The notes beneath the pieces are model-generated. The model worked only from the letters and a program-made list of their open reading frames with translations. It had not been told where the DNA came from and made no database searches. A program made the position numbers and the translations under genes. From Ruegeria meonggei (GTDB taxonomy: Bacteria; Pseudomonadota; Alphaproteobacteria; Rhodobacterales; Rhodobacteraceae), in assembly GCF_900172215.1 (NCBI RefSeq), contig NZ_FWFP01000009.1, positions 62,001 through 126,000 of the forward strand: a DNA stretch of 64,000 nucleotides, written 5' to 3'. This document shows positions 57,486-64,000 of the stretch, piece by piece (positions within the stretch are counted from its first letter, which is position 1; every line of letters starts with the position of its first letter).

Positions 57486-57989
57486 ATGCTCTCGAAGAGT
57501 ATTCTTGCCGCGACCCTTGGATTGCTTGCAGCTACTTCGCTTCAAGCTGGTGTACAAATTCGCTTCATAGAAGGCGCACCCAAGGACCGTTTTGTTCTGA
57601 CAAATGTCGGAGCGTGCGAAGTAGATGCCTCGACCCTCAAAATCGACTTGTCGCAATCTGCCGGACGATTGATTTTCGACGTTACCGAAAAAGGTGCGGG
57701 CGTAGAGGTATTCCAACCTCTCGAATTCGTAGAGGGTGCGGATGCTCTGCGGCAAATTCCAGCGGTCGTGGACGGGCAAGATTCAATTGAACTTGAGATC
57801 GCCTCCCTTCCAGCCGGGGACAAACTCGCCTTTACCATCGATGTAGACGACACCATCGGGCAACGCGAAATCACCGTAACAGGGTCGGAGATCGAAGGCG
57901 CCACGGTGTCATATTCCGATGCGGATAAGACCAGTATTGCAACCTTCTCATCCGAAGCGCTTGTCAACGTGACGACCACGGGTTGCTGA
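57486..57989 (+). CDS. exported hypothetical protein, 'aggregation factor core'-like
   Basis: A 167-residue protein with a strong RBS (AAAGGAGA) and a signal peptide (about MLSKSILAATLGLLAATSLQ, cleaved near residue 21). The mature part is beta-rich and acidic (AGVQIRFIEGAPKDRFVLTN, GAGVEVFQPLEFVEGADALR). It resembles secreted proteins that Roseobacter genomes label aggregation factor core; that label is not evidence of function. The TspO gene follows after 13 bases. Confidence 0.75.
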   Translation: MLSKSILAATLGLLAATSLQAGVQIRFIEGAPKDRFVLTNVGACEVDASTLKIDLSQSAGRLIFDVTEKGAGVEVFQPLEFVEGADALRQIPAVVDGQDSIELEIASLPAGDKLAFTIDVDDTIGQREITVTGSEIEGATVSYSDADKTSIATFSSEALVNVTTTGC

Positions 57990-58002
57990 AAGCAGTCCCG
58001 CA

Positions 58003-58455
58003 ATGTCGAATTTGTTGATCCGCGTAGCATTTCTTGCGCTCATGTTGGGAGGCGGCATCCTGATCGGGACACTGACCGCACCTGGCGATTGGTATGCTCA
58101 GCTTTCTAAACCGGCTTTCAATCCACCAAATTGGATATTTGGCCCGGTCTGGACGGTTCTTTATGTGTTGATCGCCATTGCGGGTTGGCGCCAGTTCGAA
58201 GCAGACCGAAGCTCGACTGCCATGAAGCTGTGGTGGGCGCAGATGGGTCTGAACTTTTTGTGGTCCCCAACCTTTTTCGTACTGCAACTGCCGTGGTTTG
58301 CTCTTGTGATCATTGTCGCGTTGTTGGCTGTAATCGTCATGTTCATCGCTCGGGTCAGGAATTCAGATCGGGTTTCCGCACTAGCTTTCCTGCCGTACTT
58401 TGCGTGGGTCGCATTTGCCACGGCCTTGAACTTTTCTATCGCGATACTGAACTGA
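58003..58455 (+). CDS. tspO: TspO/MBR family protein
   Basis: A 150-residue protein with five predicted membrane spans and the family motifs WYAQLSKPAFNPPNWIFGPV, WTVLYVLIAIAGWRQF and WWAQMGLNFLWSPTFFVLQL. TspO binds tetrapyrroles and cholesterol-like ligands and in Rhodobacter modulates pigment gene expression in response to oxygen. It is followed by a CIA30-domain gene after 11 bases. Confidence 0.95.
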   Translation: MSNLLIRVAFLALMLGGGILIGTLTAPGDWYAQLSKPAFNPPNWIFGPVWTVLYVLIAIAGWRQFEADRSSTAMKLWWAQMGLNFLWSPTFFVLQLPWFALVIIVALLAVIVMFIARVRNSDRVSALAFLPYFAWVAFATALNFSIAILN

Positions 58456-58466
58456 GAAAGAACGAT

Positions 58467-59021
58467 ATGCGTGGAAACTTCGCTGGGCTTGTTTCAAGTC
58501 TTTTTATCATCGGATCTACAATGGCACTGGCTAGTGAAAATCTTGCAGAAGACTTCTCCGAGTCTCCGGAGACGCGTTGGGACTACGTTGCCGACACCGT
58601 CATGGGAGGAGTTTCCTCAGGGCGGGTGCAGTTTAGTTCGGAAGGTAATGATGCATTCGCGCGGTTGACCGGAACCGTCAGCACAGAAAACAACGGCGGC
58701 TTCATCCAGTTCCGACGCAAGTTGCCGGACAGGCCAGATGCAAGTGTATCGGGCATCAAGCTATTGGTGCGGGGCAACGGCGAACAGTACTTTGTTCACC
58801 TCAGGACGCGTGGCACGGTGCTTCCGTGGCAATACTATCAGGCCGAGTTCGCAACTTCTGACAAATGGACCGAAGTCTCTTTACCTTTGTCAGGCTTCAA
58901 GGCTTCAGGTGCCATGTTGCGCGCTATTCCCGTTGCTGACGAAATCACCTCAGTTGGAGTTGTAGCCTACGGGCGCGATCACGAGGCCCGTGTAGATGTC
59001 AGCGAGATTGGTTTCTACTGA
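58467..59021 (+). CDS. CIA30 family protein
   Basis: From the ATG at 58467 the protein is 184 residues, with an N-terminal signal peptide (about 1-23) and a CIA30/NADH:ubiquinone oxidoreductase intermediate-associated domain: WDYVADTVMGGVSSGRVQFS, IQFRRKLPDRPDASVSGIKL, LPWQYYQAEFATSDKWTEVS. Bacterial members are exported or membrane-linked galactose-binding-like proteins of unknown role. It is transcribed with tspO. Confidence 0.88.
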   Translation: MRGNFAGLVSSLFIIGSTMALASENLAEDFSESPETRWDYVADTVMGGVSSGRVQFSSEGNDAFARLTGTVSTENNGGFIQFRRKLPDRPDASVSGIKLLVRGNGEQYFVHLRTRGTVLPWQYYQAEFATSDKWTEVSLPLSGFKASGAMLRAIPVADEITSVGVVAYGRDHEARVDVSEIGFY

Positions 59022-59025
59022 AAGT

Positions 59026-59199
59026 CTACCAAGAGAGGGCTGTGTTCTTCATATAGGTCTGCAACGCCGGTATTTCTTCTTCCGTCAGTTCCTGAACGCT
59101 GATGTGCTGTTTCTTCTTTTTAGATGCTGAACCTGTCTTTTCTGAGCGAACATTCAGAGTAGGCTGCTTTCTGAAGAGACAACTCGTCTGGCAGTCTTA
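59026..59199 (-). pseudogene. open reading stretch with no start, possible gene remnant
   Basis: On the minus strand about 56 codons are open between a TAA and the stop at 59026-59028, ending EKTGSASKKKKQHISVQELT and EEEIPALQTYMKNTALSW. The lysine-rich and acidic parts look like a real C-terminal tail, but no ATG/GTG/TTG starts it. It may be the end of a lost gene. Not recognised. Confidence 0.3.
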
Positions 59200-59280
59200 A
59201 GTTAAAAATACTTAATCAAAGCAAAGTACTTTCGGCAAAAAACAACTCCCACATGACGCTTATCAAAGGGAGTGAGTATC

Positions 59281-59451
59281 ATGAAGAGGATTGCAGCTTT
59301 GGGCCTTGTTGCCCTGACCCTATCATTTGTTGGCACTGGTGCGTTTGCGGAGTGCTACTTTGGGAACGATGCGGTAACCGGGGCAGAGACGATTATCTGT
59401 GAGACAGAGAGTGGCTTTTCTAGCTGGGGCACGATGATCGCTGAAGCTTGA
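59281..59451 (+). CDS. 56-residue secreted peptide with two cysteines
   Basis: The short gene has a good ribosome-binding site (GGGAGTGAG, 6 bases before the ATG). The product has a clear signal peptide (MKRIAALGLVALTLSFVGTG to AFA) and a mature part of about 33 residues, ECYFGNDAVTGAETIICETE then SGFSSWGTMIAEA, with two cysteines 15 apart that could form a disulfide. It is too short for routine gene finders. No family is recognised. Confidence 0.7.
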   Translation: MKRIAALGLVALTLSFVGTGAFAECYFGNDAVTGAETIICETESGFSSWGTMIAEA

Positions 59452-59815
59452 GCGTTTCGGGCACAACACCAAACTTTCTGTGAGTTTGTGTAAATCAGAT
59501 CGAACTCTGCAATTGGTAACACCAAAGCCGAGGAACACTCAGCGCCGGGAGTGGTGACGCGACAGACTCTTTGATAGTTGTTGCGCGACGCGGAACCTCG
59601 GGTTTCGCTGCGATTCAAGAAGCTGCGCCAATTCTTCACCTTGGTTTGCATCGCTGGAAGTTTCAACTCACGCAACATTGCGCCGATTCTTGGCGTTCTC
59701 CGTCTCTCTGACCAGGCAATGTGATGGCCTCTGTTGTTAGGAGATCAATCGTTCTTTGTATTGACCCGTCACGTCACTGCCCCACCTTTCTAACTCAGTT
59801 TTGGGAGCATCCTGA
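59452..59815. other. 364-base gap without a supported gene
   Basis: No coding frame is convincing. On the minus strand the string LRELKLPAMQ near 59650 slightly recalls the start of IS21 IstB, but nothing after it matches, so it is not called. The last 60 bases probably hold the promoter of the beta-propeller gene. Confidence 0.4.
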
Positions 59816-60583
59816 GTGTTTGTGAGGACCACCGCCTTATTGATTTTTGCTGTGTCGACCCCGGCCACGGCTTTGCAGCTTCGCGAAACAGGGCGTTATG
59901 AACTCAATCAACCCGCAAGTCTTGACTACGATCCGACCTTTTGTGGGTTGTGGATTGCGAACGAAGGACCCGAGGCCGTTCTCGTTACATTGCAAGGTGA
60001 TGAGTTGCGCCGCATATCCAGCGATCTCTTCCGTATCAAAGCAATTGCTATCGAAGGGGATCACTTGTTGGTAGGCGACGGTCTTGGCAGCCTCCAACGT
60101 GTCACGAAGGAAGGAGCCACTTTAGGAGCACCCTTTGAACTTGAAGGTGGATTTGCGGATACCGAAGGGATCGCGATCAATGCCAAGGGGCAGATCGTGA
60201 CCGTAGAAGATGACCCGGAACGGTTGTCTTGGTTCACTTCAGAGGGTGCTTTAACGGCGAGGTTGGATACCATGGAGCTGTCTCCCCCCTTAAGCGAGGC
60301 ACAGGGCATCGCGATTGACCCACGCACCGGTCACATGTTGATCGTTGATGACTGGGAAGGGTCAAACAGCCTGTATGAGTTCACGGCAGATGGCCAATTG
60401 CTCGCCCAGCAAAGCTTGTTGGAGTTCGGAACCGACCCGGAAGGCATCGCCATTAGGCCGGGGTCCAACCAACTGTTCGTTGCATTCGACGGTGGCGCGA
60501 AGATCGTGACATTTGACTACACACCCACCTTGCCTGAAGAATCGCCGCCGCTGCCTCCGGGCGCGGATTGTATGATCTTTTGA
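59816..60583 (+). CDS. secreted beta-propeller protein (SdiA-regulated/YjiK-like)
   Basis: The 255-residue protein starts at a GTG with GGGAGC upstream, and has a signal peptide (about residues 1-20, ending PATA). Repeated blade-like strings such as ADTEGIAINAKGQIVTVEDD, EAQGIAIDPRTGHMLIVDDW and DPEGIAIRPGSNQLFVAFDG mark a beta-propeller of the SdiA-regulated type. It acts outside the cytoplasm; ligand unknown. It is convergent with the MarR gene. Confidence 0.85.
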   Translation: MFVRTTALLIFAVSTPATALQLRETGRYELNQPASLDYDPTFCGLWIANEGPEAVLVTLQGDELRRISSDLFRIKAIAIEGDHLLVGDGLGSLQRVTKEGATLGAPFELEGGFADTEGIAINAKGQIVTVEDDPERLSWFTSEGALTARLDTMELSPPLSEAQGIAIDPRTGHMLIVDDWEGSNSLYEFTADGQLLAQQSLLEFGTDPEGIAIRPGSNQLFVAFDGGAKIVTFDYTPTLPEESPPLPPGADCMIF

Positions 60584-60620
60584 GAATTTGGCTGCTTGCT
60601 TGGGGCGACGCAGGTTTCGG

Positions 60621-61070
60621 CTAGTTGCGCTCTTTGTCTAGAGTTTCACGTATGAGAGTCAAATTGGGTAAAGACCTATTGAACGGTTCGGGCCCGAGTT
60701 CGGACAAAACTGGAGCCAGGGCTTCCGACATCCGCTCCATACAAGCTTTCAAAAACTCCACGCCTTGCGGCGTTGATCGGGCAATTTTCGAACGCTTGTC
60801 CTTGGGGTTGGTCTCAAGAGTGATCAAGTTATGATTTTCAAGGCTGGCGAGCATATGCGTCATCGATGTCTTGGGCACCTGGAACGCGTTCGAGAGTTGC
60901 AGTGGAGTCTCTCCCTCGGGGCGCCGAACCAGATGGCCCAATATTCCAAATTGTGTCGCTGTCATTCTACCGGGAAGGAACGCTTCTAGCTGGGTCGAGA
61001 TCAACTGATTGATGATCCCGACCTCGGTGAAGAACCGGTAGACTTCGTTGGTCGCATCTTCAGGCTTCAT
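60621..61070 (-). CDS. MarR family transcriptional regulator
   Basis: A 149-residue winged-helix protein (AFLPGRMTATQFGILGHLVR, LSNAFQVPKTSMTHMLASLE, NPKDKRSKIARSTPQGVEFL). It overlaps the upstream nitroreductase gene by 11 bases, so the two form one operon. The two 16-base palindromic sites ahead of the nitroreductase gene are probably its operators, giving feedback control of both. Confidence 0.93.
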   Translation of the reverse strand: MKPEDATNEVYRFFTEVGIINQLISTQLEAFLPGRMTATQFGILGHLVRRPEGETPLQLSNAFQVPKTSMTHMLASLENHNLITLETNPKDKRSKIARSTPQGVEFLKACMERMSEALAPVLSELGPEPFNRSLPNLTLIRETLDKERN

Positions 61071-62160
61071 TCAGAATTCGTGTCTCCAGCGGCCAGCGGG
61101 GGGTGGCAATTGGCTCGGGACCATACCCCAAACGCAGCAACATTTGCACCGTGTGGCCCGGTGACGCAAGAAGCTCATGCGCCAGAGCGTATTCGTTGGC
61201 CATCTCAGGATATTCCTGAAGTGCCTGACTGACCGGATGAACGCCCAGTCCCATTTCGGTTGTCTTTAGGTAGAAACGCATCAATTGACGTCCGGCATCG
61301 AGTTGATCGCTTCGCGTATTTGTGGCTGTCGTGAGGACTGCGTATTGCGGCGTCGCGTCTAGCATGGCGAAGTAGCCTCGCATGTGTGACTGAGTGCCTG
61401 GGTGATCAACATTCATCAGAGTCTCATTGTCCAATAGACCGGTAAGTCGCAGTGTTTCCAGCATGGGATCGCGTAATTCAATCCCGTCTGGGTTGGCGTT
61501 GATTTCTGCTTTCCCGATCCGCATCAGGTCGACGGATTCTTTCAGCGTCTGCGGCGTTCGCATTTCGATTTCAAAAGCGCGTTTCGTAAGGTCTCGAACA
61601 CGTGCCACTATATCCTCATCGGAAATCAGAGTGGCATAGTTTTCAAGGACCGACGATTCCGCCTTGGACAGCCGCTGTTCAGTGTACGGTTCTTTGTTGG
61701 AATGCCGTTTGAGGATTTGATCTGATAGTGGATCGGGTGCTCCGCCAGGAACAAACACTGCTTCTGCAATAGGTCCGTCATCCCCATCTGGCAGTAACTT
61801 GACCTCGGTATCAAACCCGAGAGCACCTGCTGCCAGAATCATCGTCTCAACAAATGCGCCGAGGCCAATATAGAGCTGGCGGTGGTAAGGATCGGTTTCC
61901 GGAAGCTCGCGATCTGTATCGCGGTGGATGCGCACCTTGTCTTGTCCAACCAACTCGACCAGCCAAGGTTGCAAATTGTGTGGATTGGGGGCGAGAATTG
62001 CGTAGGACAAAGCGGCTTTGCGAGGGTCGTCATACGGTTTTGGCGTCCACGGAGCCAGCGCGTCATGCGGCGTGCGTGTAGCGAGGAACCCAACCGCACC
62101 CGTTGGCGCCAAAATCGTGCCTCCGCCTAGAACTTTTAGAAAACGTCTTCTGTTTGGCAT
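61060..62160 (-). CDS. Tat-exported nitroreductase-like FMN protein
   Basis: The 366-residue protein (ATG 62160) starts with a twin-arginine signal (MPNRRRFLKVLGGGTILAPT), so it is probably periplasmic and carries a folded cofactor. It has YAILAPNPHNLQPWLVELVG near residue 55, the nitroreductase-family opening, and AGALGFDTEVKLLP. Members reduce nitro or quinone compounds with FMN; exported forms are less common. It is operonic with the MarR gene and preceded by paired operator-like sites. Confidence 0.88.
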   Translation of the reverse strand: MPNRRRFLKVLGGGTILAPTGAVGFLATRTPHDALAPWTPKPYDDPRKAALSYAILAPNPHNLQPWLVELVGQDKVRIHRDTDRELPETDPYHRQLYIGLGAFVETMILAAGALGFDTEVKLLPDGDDGPIAEAVFVPGGAPDPLSDQILKRHSNKEPYTEQRLSKAESSVLENYATLISDEDIVARVRDLTKRAFEIEMRTPQTLKESVDLMRIGKAEINANPDGIELRDPMLETLRLTGLLDNETLMNVDHPGTQSHMRGYFAMLDATPQYAVLTTATNTRSDQLDAGRQLMRFYLKTTEMGLGVHPVSQALQEYPEMANEYALAHELLASPGHTVQMLLRLGYGPEPIATPRWPLETRILNEA

Positions 62161-62174
62161 TTTGACTCTCCAAT

Positions 62175-62210
62175 AGTACGATATCAAACTAAATAATACG
62201 AAATCGTACT
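62175..62210. promoter_or_regulatory. paired MarR operator-like sites
   Basis: AGTACGATATCAAACT (62175-62190) and AATACGAAATCGTACT (62195-62210) are 20 bases apart and share A(G/A)TACGA(T/A)ATC. The second holds the perfect palindrome TACGA-aa-TCGTA. The outer halves TAGTACGAT and ATCGTACTA are also inverted repeats of each other. They lie 14 bases upstream of the nitroreductase start. Confidence 0.8.
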
Positions 62211-62375
62211 ACTTCAACCCCAGTCGATGCGGTGATTGGATGAGTGACTTGAAAAAAAGTAAATCAGAGCAGCCGGACGCAACCGTGGACTGCCGTGGGA
62301 GACAAGTATTCGGAGCGCCTTTAATGCCGAAAATAGGCAGTTATTTTAGCCGATTAACGACCGGACACGAGAAGA

Positions 62376-63053
62376 TCAGAGGCTGGTGAGCCGATGCTTT
62401 TCGAGTATCCCGCAAAGCATAGCCTGTGCTTGCAGCCTGTGTTCTCGATGACGTTCACGGGCGACATCCGGTCGACTTTCACTAATCGCTTGGAAAACAA
62501 CCCGGTGATCTTCATTGGATTTGACGGGCAGGGGCCTGATGAACAACGTCGTTGCGCGCGCGCGACGTACCTGGTCGCTCATCATGGCGACAATCGCTTC
62601 GACTCGTTTGTTGCCGCCCAACCGAACGAGCTCCTGGTGAAACAACTCGTCGGCCTCGGCCCAGGCTTCAAGGTCTTCGGCCTCGATGGCTTGGTCCATC
62701 TTTGCAATTGATCCAGCAAGGACCGCCAGTTCATCTTCTGAATAACCCGCTTCGGCAGCGCGCTGTGCTGCGAGACTCTCGAGTTCCGTCAGGATGTCGT
62801 AGATTTCACGCATATCATCTGATGAAACAGGCAGTATCCGCACACCTTTGCGGGGCCGCATTTCCAGCAACCCCTTACTTTCCAACATCAGCGCAGCTTC
62901 CCGAATCGGGGTGCGGGACATGCCAAGGGTCTCGGCGAGTTCCGACTCCAGATGGTCAGTCCCGGCTGCAAGTTCGCCAGACAGGATCATCTGTCGCAAA
63001 TCCCTAACAGCGCGTTGCGTATTGGAAAGAGTTTTTGCGTCCTGATCCTTCAC
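62376..63053 (-). CDS. GntR family regulator (FCD domain)
   Basis: A 225-residue FadR-type regulator: GntR winged helix (RDLRQMILSGELAAGTDHLE, SELAETLGMSRTPIREAALM) and FCD ligand domain (RPRKGVRILPVSSDDMREIY, ADELFHQELVRLGGNKRVEA). The GTG start at 63053 overlaps the stop of the upstream oxidoreductase gene by four bases, so the two are coupled; it probably responds to that enzyme's substrate, likely a sugar derivative. Confidence 0.92.
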   Translation of the reverse strand: MKDQDAKTLSNTQRAVRDLRQMILSGELAAGTDHLESELAETLGMSRTPIREAALMLESKGLLEMRPRKGVRILPVSSDDMREIYDILTELESLAAQRAAEAGYSEDELAVLAGSIAKMDQAIEAEDLEAWAEADELFHQELVRLGGNKRVEAIVAMMSDQVRRARATTLFIRPLPVKSNEDHRVVFQAISESRPDVARERHREHRLQAQAMLCGILEKHRLTSL

Positions 63054-64000
63054 GGCGTCTCCAGGTTGATCTTTCGTCCCTCCGCAGCCGAGAGATAGAT
63101 GCTTTCTTCGATGCGGATCACGTCCAAATAGTCTCGAGCCGTGTTCTCCAACGGCGTGCCTCTTAGAAGGCCTGAAACGACGTGACTTTGCAAGGCGTGG
63201 ACGCAGTCTCCTCCAAATCCATCATGATCGCTTGGAGGTAGAATCTGCTGTCGCTCCTGTTTTCCAAAAAAACGGAGTTCTACTGAACCGTCGCCGTTAA
63301 GAACCAGTGATCCTTCCGATCCTTCGATGAGCGCTTCGCCCATGGTCTGACGCAGGTTTTCGGCGCTGTGGTCAAGGCATCTGTTGCCATCGAACAGAGC
63401 TTTCAAACCGTTGGGGTGGTCAAACAGGATGTAACCTGCGTCCTCGCCCGCGATAACGGGGTTAACTTGGCGCAAGTCCGCATAAACTGCGCTGGGCGCA
63501 TCGAATAGAAACCGGAACGTGTCTACCCAGTGAACCGCTGTTTCATGAACCAGAAAACGTGGCATGTCCTGAAAGTACGGCTGCCGGTCAAGGTAGGCTC
63601 GTGGTCCCTGTCCGTCGCCCGGTCGAAGCCGGAAAGTCGCTTGTAGAGGTGTTCCAATTCGACCCTCGGTCATCGCCACCTTGATCGCACGATACCAGGG
63701 CTGAAAGCGAAAATTTTCATGCACGACAATAGTTGCGCCTACCGCCTCAGCCTCGGAGACGATCTTCTCCGCTTCATCCAGAGACAGGCAAAATGGCTTT
63801 TGGCAGATCAACCACTTGATACCAAACCGCAGTGCCGTTCGGATGGCGTCGACCTGCGCCACAGGTGGAAGGATGATGTCCACGAGATCTGGTTCTTCCG
63901 CCTCCAACATTCTTGACAGATCATCGTAAGCGGCCAATCCTGTTTCTTTCGCCTTGCTGATATCACGGTTGCAGGATGCAATCGGAACCGCTCCGGGCAT
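63050..64000 (-). CDS. Gfo/Idh/MocA family oxidoreductase, 5' end cut by window edge
   Basis: At least 316 residues are present; the Rossmann start (GxGxxG) is missing, so the gene begins beyond the right edge. Visible motifs are DLVDIILPPVAQVDAIRTAL, LICQKPFCLSLDEAEKIVSE (the conserved EKP-type lysine, here QKP) and the C-terminal barrel domain with HETAVHWVDTFRFLF. Members oxidise or reduce sugars, inositols and derivatives with NAD(P). Coupled to a GntR regulator, it is probably part of a sugar-derivative catabolic operon. Confidence 0.9.
   Translation of the reverse strand: MPGAVPIASCNRDISKAKETGLAAYDDLSRMLEAEEPDLVDIILPPVAQVDAIRTALRFGIKWLICQKPFCLSLDEAEKIVSEAEAVGATIVVHENFRFQPWYRAIKVAMTEGRIGTPLQATFRLRPGDGQGPRAYLDRQPYFQDMPRFLVHETAVHWVDTFRFLFDAPSAVYADLRQVNPVIAGEDAGYILFDHPNGLKALFDGNRCLDHSAENLRQTMGEALIEGSEGSLVLNGDGSVELRFFGKQERQQILPPSDHDGFGGDCVHALQSHVVSGLLRGTPLENTARDYLDVIRIEESIYLSAAEGRKINLETP

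Noticed and set aside
58131..59021. A 296-codon frame extending the CIA30 protein upstream
   Set aside because: The extension runs through tspO in another frame; the ATG at 58467 gives a signal peptide and the family length.
59452..59815. Possible IS21 istB fragment on the minus strand (LRELKLPAMQ)
   Set aside because: Only about ten residues resemble IstB and the rest diverges; no terminal repeats or istA are present.

Overview
The window is one continuous stretch of a Rhodobacteraceae (Roseobacter-group, Ruegeria-like) chromosome. The evidence is gene order and protein character. These include rnd-kdsD-lptC-lptA-lptB-hpf-ptsN, rimP-nusA-ylxR-infB, the ubiB-ubiE/mutM-ech-rpsT-dnaA-dnaN-recF-gyrB run, DUF1523 and DUF6638-type proteins, and a Roseobacter-style intergenic repeat. 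About 57 protein genes are supported, most with clear ribosome-binding sites. I see no rRNA, tRNA, CRISPR array, integrase or insertion sequence.

Left part (1-6.6 kb): three + strand genes of unknown function face a minus-strand flagellar remnant. The remnant reads lytic transglycosylase, a fusion of the N-terminal part of FlhA to the C-terminal part of FlgE, a FlgK without its C-terminus, a FlgL without its N-terminus, and an intact FlgI. Two internal deletions explain this layout, and the result cannot build a flagellum on its own. This is the most unusual structure in the window.

Core part (6.7-46.6 kb): an Lrp/AsnC regulator and an MFS exporter come first, then LPS precursor synthesis and export (kdsD, lptCAB) with hpf and ptsN. 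Envelope genes follow (CAP lipoprotein, L,D-transpeptidase, a 60-residue peptide), then hemH, a methyltransferase, comF, a glutaredoxin, a nitrilase, ubiG and pip. The rimP-nusA-ylxR-infB translation/transcription operon comes next, preceded by a promoter and structured leader. Tryptophan (kynA-kynB) and threonine (kbl-tdh, with an XRE/cupin regulator) catabolism follow, then a bktB-type thiolase, ubiquinone genes, mutM, enoyl-CoA hydratase, rpsT and the dnaA-dnaN-recF-gyrB replication block. A TetR/AhpD-like divergent pair sits inside that block.

Right part (46.6-64 kb): accessory DNA that by eye is less GC-rich, dense in one-gene regulators (MocR, AraC, LysR, MarR, GntR), each next to its likely targets. 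It holds small redox and detoxification genes (SDRs, quinol monooxygenase-like, quinone oxidoreductase-like, VOC, NTF2-like, nitroreductase), TspO, a CIA30 protein and small secreted proteins. It also carries decay: a map pseudogene with tandem stop codons, a tautomerase pseudogene and an SDR without a usable start codon. Several regulator-target intergenic regions carry clear paired operator-like repeats (TetR, MarR, AraC, MocR, XRE). I found no convincing wholly new multi-gene system; the strongest leads are the rearranged flagellar remnant and these operator architectures.
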